Shown: positions 24,721 to 33,949 of the stretch, piece by piece
Numbering within the stretch: position 1 is the first letter of the stretch
Layout of the letters: the number at the start of each line of letters is the position of its first letter
Assembly: GCA_028284125.1 (NCBI GenBank)
Contig: JANQSI010000009.1
Span: forward strand, 372,001 to 436,000
Length of the DNA stretch: 64,000 nucleotides
Source: Cyclobacteriaceae bacterium
GTDB taxonomy: Bacteria > Bacteroidota > Bacteroidia > Cytophagales > Cyclobacteriaceae
Reading direction: 5' to 3'
Notes under the pieces: generated by a model
What the model was told of the DNA's origin: nothing
The model's database searches: none
Seen by the model: only the letters and a program-made list of their open reading frames with translations
Program-made: the position numbers and the translations under genes

Positions 24721-25263
24721 ATGAAAAACGGACTCTTTATTCTCATTATTAGTTTTCTGATTTCGTGCAGTCCGAATGTGGTCACATTCACTAATCCAAA
24801 GGCACGGTTTCAAAATTTCTCAAGTTACCGAATCGTCAATGTGAAGATTGGCAAAAGAAAGCTGCCACCAGAAGCAACAGAACTTTTAGGCGATATTGAG
24901 TCTAGAATAAAAATGGAAATGGAAGAGCGGAGAAATTATGTTTCTTCCAATATAGATCCCGACTTGATTCTTCGCTATGAATTGGTTTCTAATACCAGAA
25001 CTGATCAGTCCAACACAAGAAACTCAATTTTTTTCGACCCTAGTTTTAATACTAGAGTGGTTTACGAATCAGTCATACTCATTGAACTTCTAGAAAATAA
25101 GCGCTTAGTCTGGCAAGGAAGTTACGATTTGACCCAAAGCAGAAGGGAAGCCAGAAACGAAAACACCATCAATAAAGCAATTAGCCTTATATTCACGACC
25201 TATCCGTACAAAGCTGGTGAAGCTAGGCCGGATCCAACGTTAACCTCCAAAAAGAAAAAATGA
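24721..25263 (+). CDS. DUF4136 lipoprotein
   Basis: A 180-residue lipoprotein with signal peptide ending LISC (cleavage before Cys 17). The body is a DUF4136 domain: FQNFSSYRIVNVKIG near the start, an ESRIKMEMEERR helix, then ILRYELVSNT, and the late VWQGSYDL motif. The family is periplasmic and uncharacterised. Its stop overlaps the ATG of the NhaC-type antiporter (ATGA), so they are translated together. A second DUF4136 protein lies at 57951-58565. Confidence 0.82.
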   Translation: MKNGLFILIISFLISCSPNVVTFTNPKARFQNFSSYRIVNVKIGKRKLPPEATELLGDIESRIKMEMEERRNYVSSNIDPDLILRYELVSNTRTDQSNTRNSIFFDPSFNTRVVYESVILIELLENKRLVWQGSYDLTQSRREARNENTINKAISLIFTTYPYKAGEARPDPTLTSKKKK

Positions 25264-26672
25264 CAGATTATGGTTTCTGGTCTCTAATACCGCCGGTTCT
25301 TGCTATTGGCTTAGCTATTCGAACGAGACAAGTTGTCTTCTCGCTTTCTGTGGGAATTTTCATTGGCTACCTCATCATAAATCAGGGTAATCTTTTCACA
25401 GGTTTTCTAGGAACGGTTGAAGCTTTTACTAACGTGTTTCAGAGTCAAGGTAACACTCGAACAATTATCCTTACACTCATTATCGGCGCGATGATTCAGT
25501 TAATCAAGCACTCTGGTGGCATTAACGGATTCATTAACTGGGTTCAAAAGCGACTTGAGCGAAAAGATAACTTCGAACGAAAACTCCAGGCTACGACAGC
25601 ACTTACTGGTTTTCTCATATTTGTAGAATCTAACATTTCCATTCTGACTGTCGGCACTATTTTCAGACCACTTTTTGACAAGCATAAAATCGCTCGGGAA
25701 AAACTGGCTTACTTGGCAGACTCTAGCTCTGCTCCTTCTTGTATCATTTTCCCTCTCAATGCATGGGGTGCCTACATCATGGGTTTGTTGATGATTTATG
25801 ATCAACTCGATCCGTTCAAAACGTTGATGTTTTCAATTCCTTTCAACTTCTACGCAATCTTGACTCTGGCGATGGTTTTCTGGATTTCACTTTCTGGAAA
25901 GGATTTCAGCACTATGAAAAAAGTAGTTGATGATAAGAAAAAAGTCGAATCTACTGATATGGATAGTTCCAATGCATCAGCTCCATTTAACATGGTCGTT
26001 CCTATTGCAGTAATGGTTTTAACCATGCCTTTCTTCCTTGTTTATTCTGGCTGGGACCCACAAGCCGCTGGCTCCTTATCTGATAAAATTTGGTACAGCA
26101 TTGGTAACGGCTCTGGATCTGAATCGGTATTGAATGCGTGTTTCACTGGCTTTTTCACAGCCATTGGTATGTATTTCATCCAAAAAAGGCTGACAATAAA
26201 ATCACTTTTGGAAGAATCGTTTAAGGGCATGAATGAAATGCTAGTGATGGCGATTCTAATGGTACTAGCTTTTGCAATAGGAAATCTGTGTAATGAACTT
26301 GGAACCGGGATTTATGTGTCTCGAGTAACTCAATCCTGGCTCCTTCCAGAAATTGCTCCTGCTCTCGTTTTCTTGATCAGTGCCTTTATTGCTTTTTCAA
26401 CTGGTACTTCGTGGGGAACCTTTGCTATTATGATGTCCATTGCGCTTCCTTTAAATTTCGCAATAGATTCAAATCTATATTTAATGGTGGCGGCCGTATT
26501 GGGAGGTGGAGTATTTGGAGATCACTGCTCACCTATTTCTGATACTACCCTAATTGCTTCACTAGCCTCTGGTTGTGATCACATTGATCACGTGAGAACG
26601 CAACTTCCTTATGCGCTCTTCACAGGAGGCATTGCAATCGTACTGTATATTATCGCAGGGTTTGTTTTTTAG
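25260..26672 (+). CDS. nhaC: NhaC family Na+/H+ antiporter
   Basis: A 470-residue membrane protein of the ion transporter superfamily (NhaC group). It has about eleven membrane helices; family landmarks are FVESNISILTVGTIFRPL, SSAPSCIIFPLNAWGAY, AFSTGTSWGTFAIM and GGGVFGDHCSPISDTT. The probable role is sodium efflux, or exchange of a small organic anion as shown for some NhaC relatives. It is coupled by an ATGA overlap to the DUF4136 lipoprotein upstream; the stop overlaps the convergent TPR gene by four bases. Confidence 0.88.
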   Translation: MTDYGFWSLIPPVLAIGLAIRTRQVVFSLSVGIFIGYLIINQGNLFTGFLGTVEAFTNVFQSQGNTRTIILTLIIGAMIQLIKHSGGINGFINWVQKRLERKDNFERKLQATTALTGFLIFVESNISILTVGTIFRPLFDKHKIAREKLAYLADSSSAPSCIIFPLNAWGAYIMGLLMIYDQLDPFKTLMFSIPFNFYAILTLAMVFWISLSGKDFSTMKKVVDDKKKVESTDMDSSNASAPFNMVVPIAVMVLTMPFFLVYSGWDPQAAGSLSDKIWYSIGNGSGSESVLNACFTGFFTAIGMYFIQKRLTIKSLLEESFKGMNEMLVMAILMVLAFAIGNLCNELGTGIYVSRVTQSWLLPEIAPALVFLISAFIAFSTGTSWGTFAIMMSIALPLNFAIDSNLYLMVAAVLGGGVFGDHCSPISDTTLIASLASGCDHIDHVRTQLPYALFTGGIAIVLYIIAGFVF

Positions 26673-27262
26673 GAACAATAATCGCCAATGGCGTTATCTG
26701 CACCGTCGGTGTTAAGGGATCTTGCCCGTCGGAAATCTTCACATGCAGATTTGAATCTGTTTTTTCCTACTTTCAAAGCACCACGATATAAATATGCCTC
26801 GCCGTAAGACTTATCAATCGAAATCGCGTTGTTGTAGAATTCCATTGCCTGGTCGGCATAACCTAATTGATGTGCTGCTCGCGCTGAAAGAAAATGTGCT
26901 TTTGCAGAATTCTCGTTTTGCTTTACTGCGGCTCCTGCATGAATGAGTGCCTTGCTATACTTTTTCTGTTCGTAGGCAATTTTCGAAAGACTCAAAAAAG
27001 CATTCACATGTCTTGGATCTACCTTCACAATTTTCTCAAAGTCAGCAATTGCTTTATTGAAGATTCCTAATTCCTCATATGAACGACCTCTGTTGTAAAG
27101 GAATGCGGTATTCTCAGGATCTGTAGCTAGTAATTCAGAATATTCGCTAACAGCTTGTTCGAATTCTCCCGCTTCAAAAAGGGCGTCTCCTTTAGTCTTA
27201 CTAGTATTTACTTCTCCACATCCGATGAAGATGATAACTATGATGCAATAGATATATCTCAT
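26669..27262 (-). CDS. TPR lipoprotein
   Basis: A 197-residue protein with signal peptide and lipobox IIFIGC, then about five tetratricopeptide repeats starting GDALFEAGEFEQAVSEYSEL and running to the C-terminus. Such proteins scaffold envelope complexes. The start at MRYIYCIIV is chosen since it puts the lipoprotein signal at the N-terminus and lies 18 bases after an exact -7 box; a start 36 bases upstream would overlap that box. Confidence 0.85.
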   Translation of the reverse strand: MRYIYCIIVIIFIGCGEVNTSKTKGDALFEAGEFEQAVSEYSELLATDPENTAFLYNRGRSYEELGIFNKAIADFEKIVKVDPRHVNAFLSLSKIAYEQKKYSKALIHAGAAVKQNENSAKAHFLSARAAHQLGYADQAMEFYNNAISIDKSYGEAYLYRGALKVGKNRFKSACEDFRRARSLNTDGADNAIGDYCS

Positions 27263-27279
27263 TTGTATTTTAAAGGGCG

Positions 27280-27287
27280 CAAATGTA
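27280..27287 (-). promoter_or_regulatory. promoter -7 box for the TPR lipoprotein gene
   Basis: The minus strand reads TACATTTG, an exact TAnnTTTG match, ending 17 bases before the chosen ATG. It helps decide the start codon of that gene. Confidence 0.5.
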
Positions 27288-27371
27288 ACGTTTAACATGG
27301 CAAAACCAATACAGTGCCAAACGATTTATAAGAGTTAGAGTTTGTTAAGGGAACAATTAATAATCAGAACA

Positions 27372-28184
27372 TTATACAGAAACATTATTGACACGCAAAG
27401 CATCATTCAGTGAGGTTTTTTTGTCTGTACTTTCTTTTCTTTTTCCGATTATTAAAGCACATGGAACTTGAAATTCTCCTGCCGGAAATTTCTTTGGAAT
27501 AGTACCTGGGATAACCACGGATCGCTCAGGAATAAATCCCTTATGTTCAACCGGCTCATCTCCAGTTACGTCTATGATTTTAGAACTAGCCGTCAAAACG
27601 ACGTTTGCACCCAAGACAGCCTCTTTTCCAACCCTCACTCCTTCTACTACTATACACCTTGATCCGATGAATGCATTATCTTCAATAATTACTGGTGCCG
27701 CCTGAACTGGTTCAAGGACACCACCAATGCCAACTCCACCGCTTAAGTGAACATTCTTTCCAATCTGCGCACAACTTCCCACGGTAGCCCAAGTATCCAC
27801 CATCGTTCCCTCATCGACGTAGGCGCCAATATTCACATAACTGGGCATTAGAATGGTATTTGAATTAATGAATGCCCCATACCTTGCAATCGCGTGTGGA
27901 ACAACCCGAACACCTAATTGATCATAGCCCGACTTCAATTTGATCTTGTCATGAAATTGGAATGGACCCACTTCGATCAATTGCATTTTCATCAGTGGGA
28001 AATACAGAATTACGGCTTTTTTGAGCCAGTCTTTCACAATCCATTCCTTACCCACTGGTTCTGCAATTCTACGCTTCCCATTATCAAGATCTTCAATGAT
28101 CGTTTTTATGGCCACCGCCACATCCTTTTTTTCAACCAAGCTACGGTCTTCCCATGCTTCTTCAATCAAATTTTTTAATTCCAT
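27372..28184 (-). CDS. dapD: 2,3,4,5-tetrahydropyridine-2,6-dicarboxylate N-succinyltransferase
   Basis: A 270-residue left-handed beta-helix acyltransferase of lysine and diaminopimelate synthesis. The N-terminal helical domain (AWEDRSLVEKKDVAVAI) is followed by hexapeptide repeats with NIGAYVDEGTMVDTWATVGS, GGVGIGGVLEPVQA and a C-terminal PCALIIGKRK. Length is usual. It lies divergent from a glycosyltransferase gene with only 25 bases between the two start codons, so their promoters must overlap. Confidence 0.96.
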   Translation of the reverse strand: MELKNLIEEAWEDRSLVEKKDVAVAIKTIIEDLDNGKRRIAEPVGKEWIVKDWLKKAVILYFPLMKMQLIEVGPFQFHDKIKLKSGYDQLGVRVVPHAIARYGAFINSNTILMPSYVNIGAYVDEGTMVDTWATVGSCAQIGKNVHLSGGVGIGGVLEPVQAAPVIIEDNAFIGSRCIVVEGVRVGKEAVLGANVVLTASSKIIDVTGDEPVEHKGFIPERSVVIPGTIPKKFPAGEFQVPCALIIGKRKESTDKKTSLNDALRVNNVSV

Positions 28185-28209
28185 TCAAAAGTTAATATTT
28201 ACAATTCCT

Positions 28210-29313
28210 ATGAAAACCAAGATTGCTATAGCTAATACTCTTAAGCCCGTTGATGACGTGCGAGCCTTTGAGAAGATTGCTCAATCGATTTCGAAAACAA
28301 ACAAATATCACATTAATATCATAGGAAACACAGGTAAAAAGGAATCAAATATTCCTGATATTGAATTCAATATCCACTCAATTGCTAAGGGAGCTTTTCT
28401 CAGGAGATTCATACTAAGAGCACAAATCCTGATCTTGTTCTTCAAAATCAAACCATCGATAATAATTGTTCAAACGCATGAGTTACTTCTTGTTTCATTA
28501 TTCCACAAACTCCTGAGAGGCAGCAAAATCATATATGACGTCAGAGAAGATTACAAGAAAAACATTCAATACCTAAGTCCACTCCCGTGGGTATTTAGAT
28601 TTCCACTTTCAAGATTCGTAAGAATAAAGGAACGATTGTGTTCACCCTTTATTGATCAGTTTTGGTTGGCGGAGAAATGCTATGCATTCGAAATCGGATT
28701 CCCAAAAGACAAGTCGATCGTTATCGAAAACAAAGCTTTGAAAAGTAAGAAAGATCGAGTTATTCCTAAAGGTTTGAAGTGCCTCTACAGCGGAACGATT
28801 TCAACCTACGGAGGCATTCATCTAGCCATTGATATTTTCCGAAAAATCACAAAACAAATTCCCAATGCCACACTCACGATCATTGGTCAATGTCACGATA
28901 AGTCACTGATTGAATCTCTTGAAAAAAGTGCCAAAAAAGACTCCAATATTCAACTGAACATTTCGAAGGACCCGGTTCCTCATGAAGGGATAATTGAGCA
29001 GATTCATAACTCAAGTCTCGGTTTGATCACTTATCAACCAAATCCTGTAAACCAAAATAAGATACCTACCAAACTCTACGAGTATTCGCAATACGGGCTC
29101 CCCTATACGATTCAAAAAGGAACTTCTTGGGAACAAAAGGGGAAAGAGCTTGGAGGTGCAATTCCAGTAGATTTTGAAGATCCTAAACCGTCAGCACTCG
29201 CCGAAATACTTGAAAATCCTAATGCATTGTTCCATCCATACAATCAGGATCATGAAACATGGGAATCGCAAGAGGAACAATTATTTAAATCAATTAATAC
29301 TTTATTAAAATAG
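28210..29313 (+). CDS. glycosyltransferase, GT-B fold (GT4-like)
   Basis: A 367-residue GT-B protein. The N-terminal Rossmann half has IIVQTHELLLVSLFHKL and KIIYDVREDYKKN; the C-terminal half has the strand CLYSGTISTYGGIHLAIDIF and TLTIIGQCHDK followed by KLYEYSQYGLPY, the nucleotide-sugar region where GT4 enzymes have an E-x7-E-like motif. No signal or membrane anchor. The long upstream open frame overlaps dapD on the other strand, so the ATG at 28210 is used. It is a lone gene, with no polysaccharide cluster around it; the acceptor is unknown. Confidence 0.82.
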   Translation: MKTKIAIANTLKPVDDVRAFEKIAQSISKTNKYHINIIGNTGKKESNIPDIEFNIHSIAKGAFLRRFILRAQILILFFKIKPSIIIVQTHELLLVSLFHKLLRGSKIIYDVREDYKKNIQYLSPLPWVFRFPLSRFVRIKERLCSPFIDQFWLAEKCYAFEIGFPKDKSIVIENKALKSKKDRVIPKGLKCLYSGTISTYGGIHLAIDIFRKITKQIPNATLTIIGQCHDKSLIESLEKSAKKDSNIQLNISKDPVPHEGIIEQIHNSSLGLITYQPNPVNQNKIPTKLYEYSQYGLPYTIQKGTSWEQKGKELGGAIPVDFEDPKPSALAEILENPNALFHPYNQDHETWESQEEQLFKSINTLLK

Positions 29314-29373
29314 TTTTAAATAATTGATTTTCAATTTAATATACTTATATAAAATAGTATACTTGAATAAATA

Positions 29374-29405
29374 TTTAGATTAATCTAAAAAATATATTAG
29401 CTTTG
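29374..29405 (+). promoter_or_regulatory. metal-operon promoter with DtxR-type palindrome
   Basis: The perfect 16-base palindrome tttagattaatctaaa (29374-29389) is followed by an exact -7 box TAGCTTTG (29398-29405), and the DtxR-family gene starts five bases later. The palindrome lies where the -33 element should be, and resembles DtxR/MntR family operators (TTTAG-type half-sites). The short distance implies a leaderless or nearly leaderless transcript. Autoregulation by the adjacent gene is inferred. Confidence 0.6.
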
Positions 29406-29409
29406 TTAT

Positions 29410-30084
29410 ATGATTCCAAGTCTTAGTTTAACTGAGGAAAACTACCTTAAAGCTATTTACCACCTTTCCAGTAGCGGAAATGAAAGTGTAAACACCAATT
29501 CATTGGCTGAAAGCATGAACACGACTCCCGCCTCAGTCAATGATATGATGAAGAAGTTATCCAACAAAAAACTGATTGGGTACAAGAAATATAAGGGAGC
29601 CACTCTCCTCCCTGATGGCAAGAACTCTGCTCTACATGTGATTCGAAAGCATCGGCTTTGGGAGGTCTTTCTGGTTCAAAAACTAAATTTCAAATGGGAT
29701 GAAGTCCACGAAATCGCAGAGCAACTAGAGCACATAAAGTCTCCAATTTTGGTTGAGCGCCTTGATCAATTTCTTGGTCATCCTACCATCGATCCTCATG
29801 GTGATCCAATACCCGATGCGAATGGAATAATAAAGGAAGTAATTAAAGCACCACTTTCGGAGCTAGCTCCGGGATCTGTCGGAATGCTAGTGAACGTCAG
29901 CGATGATGATCCATCACTTCTTCAGCATCTGGACAAATTGAAAATAAGCCTCGGTTCGCATATTACCATTATCGAACGAATGGATTTTGATGGATCTGTT
30001 TCGATCAAAGTCGATGATAAGGACAACCATTTCATATCCAAAACCATTGCCGAATGTTTAATGCTAACACTACTTGATCAATGA
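29410..30084 (+). CDS. DtxR/MntR/TroR family metal-dependent regulator
   Basis: A 224-residue metalloregulator. The winged helix (about 5-65) has SLAESMNTTPASVNDMMKKL; the metal-binding/dimer domain (about 66-140) has HRLWEVFLVQKLNFKWDEVH, EQLEHI and HPTIDPHGDPIP; a C-terminal FeoA/SH3-like domain (about 150-222) follows. In the presence of Mn or Fe it should repress the uptake operon. Its stop overlaps the ATG of the binding-protein gene. The permease gene two genes on carries a second copy of the metal-binding module. Confidence 0.93.
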   Translation: MIPSLSLTEENYLKAIYHLSSSGNESVNTNSLAESMNTTPASVNDMMKKLSNKKLIGYKKYKGATLLPDGKNSALHVIRKHRLWEVFLVQKLNFKWDEVHEIAEQLEHIKSPILVERLDQFLGHPTIDPHGDPIPDANGIIKEVIKAPLSELAPGSVGMLVNVSDDDPSLLQHLDKLKISLGSHITIIERMDFDGSVSIKVDDKDNHFISKTIAECLMLTLLDQ

Positions 30085-30995
30085 TCCGTAACATTTTTCT
30101 TCTTTTACTTCTCATCGGAATAATCTTTTCTTGTTCCGTCCCAGAAGAAACGGATACTGGAAAAGTTAAAGTAGTGGCAACCACTGGAATGCTCTATGAT
30201 GCTGTCATTAACATCGGCGGTGATAAGATAGAAGCTGAAGCAATCATGGGTCCTGGAGTCGACCCACATTTGTATAAGGCCACTCAGGGCGATCTGTCCA
30301 AATTCAATAAAGCAGATCTTATCATTTATAATGGAATTTTACTTGAAGGTAAAATGAGTGAAGTTTTAGAAAAGCTAGGTAGACAAAAAACCGTCTTTGC
30401 AGTGGCCGAATCCATCCCGGAAGAAATGCTGCTACCCTCTGCTGATTACAAAGATGCATTTGATCCTCACGTTTGGTTTGATGTAAAAAGATGGAGTTTA
30501 ATTGTTAAGGAGATCAAGAAATCATTAGCAGCTATTGACACTGCAAATGCAAACTATTACCAAAAAAACACAAATATCTATTTAAAGGAATTGGATTCTC
30601 TCGATTCATTTGCGAAATCAAGAATCCTGGAAATTCCGGAAAATAGCAGAATTCTAATCACGGCTCATGATGCATTTAGCTACTTCGGAGATGCCTACGG
30701 AATACAAGTGAAAGGGCTTCAAGGGATTTCAACAGTAGCAGATTTCGGATTAAAGGATATTGCTAACATTATCGACATCATCATTTCGAATAATATCAAG
30801 GCAATTTTTGTTGAAACAAGCGTATCTGAAAAGTCGATCAACGCAGTGGTTACTGGTTGCAAAGAAAAAGGTCATGAGGTAAGAATTGGCGGATACCTCT
30901 ACTCTGACGCAATGGGTGAATTCGGTACCCTGGAAGGCACCTACTTAGGAATGTTTAGGAAAAATGTAAACACCATTGTCGACGCACTAAAATAA
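30081..30995 (+). CDS. troA: TroA-like metal ABC transporter substrate-binding lipoprotein
   Basis: A 304-residue cluster A-I binding protein with lipobox IIFSC. Candidate metal ligands are His in GVDPHLYKAT, His in FDPHVWFDV, His in TAHDAFSYFGDAYG and Asp in YSDAMGE, the three-His-plus-Asp set of TroA (Zn/Mn), not the Glu-containing set of MntC/PsaA. There is no His-rich loop, which argues against a ZnuA-type zinc protein. The stretch QVKGLQGISTVADFG is close to TroA. Coupled to the DtxR-family gene by ATGA overlap. Confidence 0.92.
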   Translation: MIRNIFLLLLLIGIIFSCSVPEETDTGKVKVVATTGMLYDAVINIGGDKIEAEAIMGPGVDPHLYKATQGDLSKFNKADLIIYNGILLEGKMSEVLEKLGRQKTVFAVAESIPEEMLLPSADYKDAFDPHVWFDVKRWSLIVKEIKKSLAAIDTANANYYQKNTNIYLKELDSLDSFAKSRILEIPENSRILITAHDAFSYFGDAYGIQVKGLQGISTVADFGLKDIANIIDIIISNNIKAIFVETSVSEKSINAVVTGCKEKGHEVRIGGYLYSDAMGEFGTLEGTYLGMFRKNVNTIVDALK

Positions 30996-31024
30996 CTGAC
31001 TACTATCAACTCACAACTAAATCA

Positions 31025-31816
31025 ATGATACATCATGTAGAAAACCCAGCACTCGAAATTCATGACTTAACAGTCAGCTATGACAAGAAACCTGTCCTTT
31101 GGGGAGTTGACCTTACCATACCCAATGGTGCCTTGTGTGGCATTATTGGACCTAATGGAGCTGGAAAATCAACTTTGATTAAATCGATCATGGATCTGAT
31201 TCCATTGAATTCTGGCTATGTAAAAATTTTTGATAAAGAGCTTGATGAGATCCGAAAAAAGATAAGCTACGTTCCTCAGCGAGAATCTGTTGACTGGGAT
31301 TTCCCGGCATCTGTTCTGGATGTTGTGATGATGGGAAGGTACTCTCAATTGGGTTTGTTCAAACGCCTCAGAAAGGCGGATCGGGATGCAGCCTTATCTG
31401 CATTAGAAATGGTCGGGATGGAAAAGTACGCAAAGCGGCAAATTGCCCAACTTTCTGGTGGACAGCAACAACGAGTATTTCTTGCCAGGGCACTCACCCA
31501 GAATCCTGAGATTTATTTCCTAGACGAGCCATTTGCGGGAGTTGATGCAGCTACTGAAAAAGCGATCATTCAAATCTTGAAGAATTTGTCAGAAGAAGGG
31601 AAAACGATTATTGCAGTCCATCATGATCTGCAGTCGGTTGAAACTTATTTTAATTGGGTGATTATGCTGAATTTGAGGCTAGTCGCTTCTGGTCCCACTT
31701 CCGAAGTTTTCACGCCACAGTTCCTTGAAGAAACCTACGGAGGTAAACTCACACTTCTTTCTGAGGTTGGCGAATTAGTTAAAGAACGAGGATTTCACGC
31801 CAGAGAAAAGCAGTAA
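31025..31816 (+). CDS. troB: metal ABC transporter ATP-binding protein (TroB-like)
   Basis: A 263-residue ABC ATPase. Walker A is GPNGAGKST, the signature is LSGGQQQRV and Walker B is IYFLDEPFAGVD, with the switch His in VHHDLQSV. It powers the two permeases that follow. The Q-loop region VPQRESVDWDFPASVLDVV is typical of the manganese/iron/zinc group. The stop codon TAA overlaps the next ATG (TAATG), showing tight coupling. Confidence 0.95.
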   Translation: MIHHVENPALEIHDLTVSYDKKPVLWGVDLTIPNGALCGIIGPNGAGKSTLIKSIMDLIPLNSGYVKIFDKELDEIRKKISYVPQRESVDWDFPASVLDVVMMGRYSQLGLFKRLRKADRDAALSALEMVGMEKYAKRQIAQLSGGQQQRVFLARALTQNPEIYFLDEPFAGVDAATEKAIIQILKNLSEEGKTIIAVHHDLQSVETYFNWVIMLNLRLVASGPTSEVFTPQFLEETYGGKLTLLSEVGELVKERGFHAREKQ

Positions 31817-33108
31817 TGGAAACATTAATAGAATTTTTCTCTTTCGAATATCCCAACATTAAGTATGTAGTGTTTGGTACAATCCTGCTTTCCATTAGTT
31901 CAGCAGTCGTGGGTTGTTTCACATTCATTAAGAAAAAATCACTGGTCGGAGATGTTGTTTCCCATGCAGTCCTGCCCGGGATATGCATTTCATTTTTAGC
32001 ATCAGGCAGTAAGGACCCATTTCTATTGATCATCGGAGCATTTGTTTCTGGCTGGATATCCATTGTAGTGATGGACGCGATCACAAGAAACACCAAAATC
32101 AAAGAAGATGCCGCCACAGGTCTTGCTTTATCAGTATTCTTTGGAATTGGGATTCTATTGATGACATACATTCAACACTCTGGAAATGCTTCCCAAAGTG
32201 GACTGGACACCTTCTTGTTTGGAAAAGCAGCAGCGCTAATCGGCGTTGACCTTCTAGCATTCAGCATTATTGCTGTGATTGTTCTGGTGGTTGTTTTTCT
32301 CTTCTACAAGGAGTTCAAACTTATTTCATTTGATCCTCAATTTGCGAAGGTTATCGGCCTCCCAATTCGCAGGTTAGAAATTATCCTCACTTCGGTTACG
32401 GTATTAGCGGTTGTTACCGGAATTCAAGCAGTTGGGGTTGTGTTGATGGCTGCCATGTTGATTACACCCGCAGCTGCTGCAAGATTTTGGACCAACCGAC
32501 TTTCCAAAATGTTGATCATTGCCTCTGTATTTGGTGCTTTCTCAGGCATTTCCGGAGCTTTTATCTCGTATAGTACACCTTCAATGCCTACTGGTCCGTG
32601 GATGGTCATGGTCCTATCAATCATCGCGCTCTTCTCTTTCTTTTTTGCGCCGGGAAAAGGAATCGTAATCAATCAATGGAGGAGATTCAAAATCCAGCGA
32701 CAATTACTGGAGGAAAACCTTTTAAAAACATTCTTTAAAATCGGAGAAAGCAACAATGATTACTTCAGAGAAATTGAAACCAATGACATTGGATTGGCGC
32801 GAACATTTTCTACAGGTCAATTGACAAAAGGTTTGCGAAAGCTCAATGCTAATGGATATGTTGAAAAAGTAGGAAATGCGTGGCGACTATCCAAAGAAGG
32901 ACATGATAAAGGAAAACGAATCACCCGATTGCATCGTTTGTGGGAACTTTATCTTACAAAGTATTTACGAATTGCCCCCGATCATGTGCACGAAGATGCC
33001 GATACCATCGAGCACGTCATCACTCCTGAACTGGAGAGCCGCCTAGAGCAATTGCTCAATTACCCAACGGCTGATCCCCACGATTCAACCATACCAAGCA
33101 GGAATTAG
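31816..33108 (+). CDS. troC: metal ABC transporter permease fused to a DtxR-like sensor domain
   Basis: A 430-residue protein. Residues about 1-275 form an ABC-3 permease with eight or so helices (KKKSLVGDVVSHAVLPGI near the start, GVVLMAAMLITPAAAARFW later). After a helical linker (RRFKIQRQLLEEN) residues about 310-430 match a DtxR repressor: a wing-helix remnant (FSTGQLTKGLRKLNANGYVE) then RLHRLWELYLTKYLRIAPDH, VHEDADTIEHV and TADPHDSTIP, which keep the His/Glu/Asp metal ligands. The FeoA domain is missing. The tail is probably cytosolic and may sense metal to gate the transporter. Permease/repressor fusions of this type are known in annotation but little tested. Confidence 0.92.
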   Translation: METLIEFFSFEYPNIKYVVFGTILLSISSAVVGCFTFIKKKSLVGDVVSHAVLPGICISFLASGSKDPFLLIIGAFVSGWISIVVMDAITRNTKIKEDAATGLALSVFFGIGILLMTYIQHSGNASQSGLDTFLFGKAAALIGVDLLAFSIIAVIVLVVVFLFYKEFKLISFDPQFAKVIGLPIRRLEIILTSVTVLAVVTGIQAVGVVLMAAMLITPAAAARFWTNRLSKMLIIASVFGAFSGISGAFISYSTPSMPTGPWMVMVLSIIALFSFFFAPGKGIVINQWRRFKIQRQLLEENLLKTFFKIGESNNDYFREIETNDIGLARTFSTGQLTKGLRKLNANGYVEKVGNAWRLSKEGHDKGKRITRLHRLWELYLTKYLRIAPDHVHEDADTIEHVITPELESRLEQLLNYPTADPHDSTIPSRN

Positions 33109-33109
33109 A

Positions 33110-33949
33110 ATGGACGCCTTCATCATCATATTGACGGGATCTTTGGTGGCTGTAAGTTGCGCACTACTGGGGTCATTTCTAGTTCTTCGAAAAATGGCAA
33201 TGATTGGAGATGCAATTTCCCATTCTGTTTTGCCCGGAATCGTTATTGCTTTCTTACTCGTTGGTTCACTTGAATCAGCATGGATGATTATTGGAGCCGG
33301 CTTGCTGGGCGTGCTAACAACTTTCTTAATAGAATTCTTTCACCAAAAAGGAAAACTACAAACGGACGCTTCCATTGGAGTGACGTTCACTTGGCTCTTC
33401 GCACTTGGCGTGATACTTGTTACTTATTACGCCGGAAATGCTCATATTGATCAGGACTGCATTTTACATGGTGAAATAGCCTATGTTCCCATTGACCTGA
33501 TGTATGATGATGCGGGTAATGCCATTGGTCCAAAAGCAGTCATTGTGCTTTCAGTTGTCTTGGTCGTGATCCTACTTTTCATCGGTATATTTTACAAAGA
33601 GTTATTCATTACCACTTTTGATCCTGATTTTGCAAATGCGATTGGTATTTCTTCATCCAAATGGCACTATTTATTAATGGGTCTCGTTTCATTAACCACT
33701 GTAGCGTCCTTCGAATCAGTTGGAGCAATTTTAGTTGTTGCACTTCTGATTGCTCCAGCATCTGCGGCGTACTTAATTACTCAAGACCTTAAATGGATGC
33801 TACTACTTAGTTCCTTCTTTGGAATTGTAAGTTCGATTTTGGGGTACTGGCTGTCCTACCTGCTAGACGGTTCGATCGCCGGTGCTATGGTGACTATTTC
33901 AGGCGTTATTTTTGGCATTTGTTATTTGGTAACTGTTCTTAAAAAATGA
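33110..33949 (+). CDS. troD: metal ABC transporter permease (TroD-like)
   Basis: A 279-residue ABC-3 permease with about eight membrane helices, without the sensor tail. Landmarks are RKMAMIGDAISHSVLPGIV near the N-terminus and VGAILVVALLIAPASAAYLI in the second half. It pairs with the fused permease to form the transmembrane pore. It begins one base after the preceding stop, and its own stop overlaps the ATG of the small lipoprotein gene. Confidence 0.94.
   Translation: MDAFIIILTGSLVAVSCALLGSFLVLRKMAMIGDAISHSVLPGIVIAFLLVGSLESAWMIIGAGLLGVLTTFLIEFFHQKGKLQTDASIGVTFTWLFALGVILVTYYAGNAHIDQDCILHGEIAYVPIDLMYDDAGNAIGPKAVIVLSVVLVVILLFIGIFYKELFITTFDPDFANAIGISSSKWHYLLMGLVSLTTVASFESVGAILVVALLIAPASAAYLITQDLKWMLLLSSFFGIVSSILGYWLSYLLDGSIAGAMVTISGVIFGICYLVTVLKK

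Noticed and set aside
28021-28209. N-terminal extension of the glycosyltransferase frame into dapD
   Set aside because: It overlaps dapD on the other strand and codes for Ser/Phe-rich sequence unlike a GT-B start; the ATG at 28210 is the natural start.
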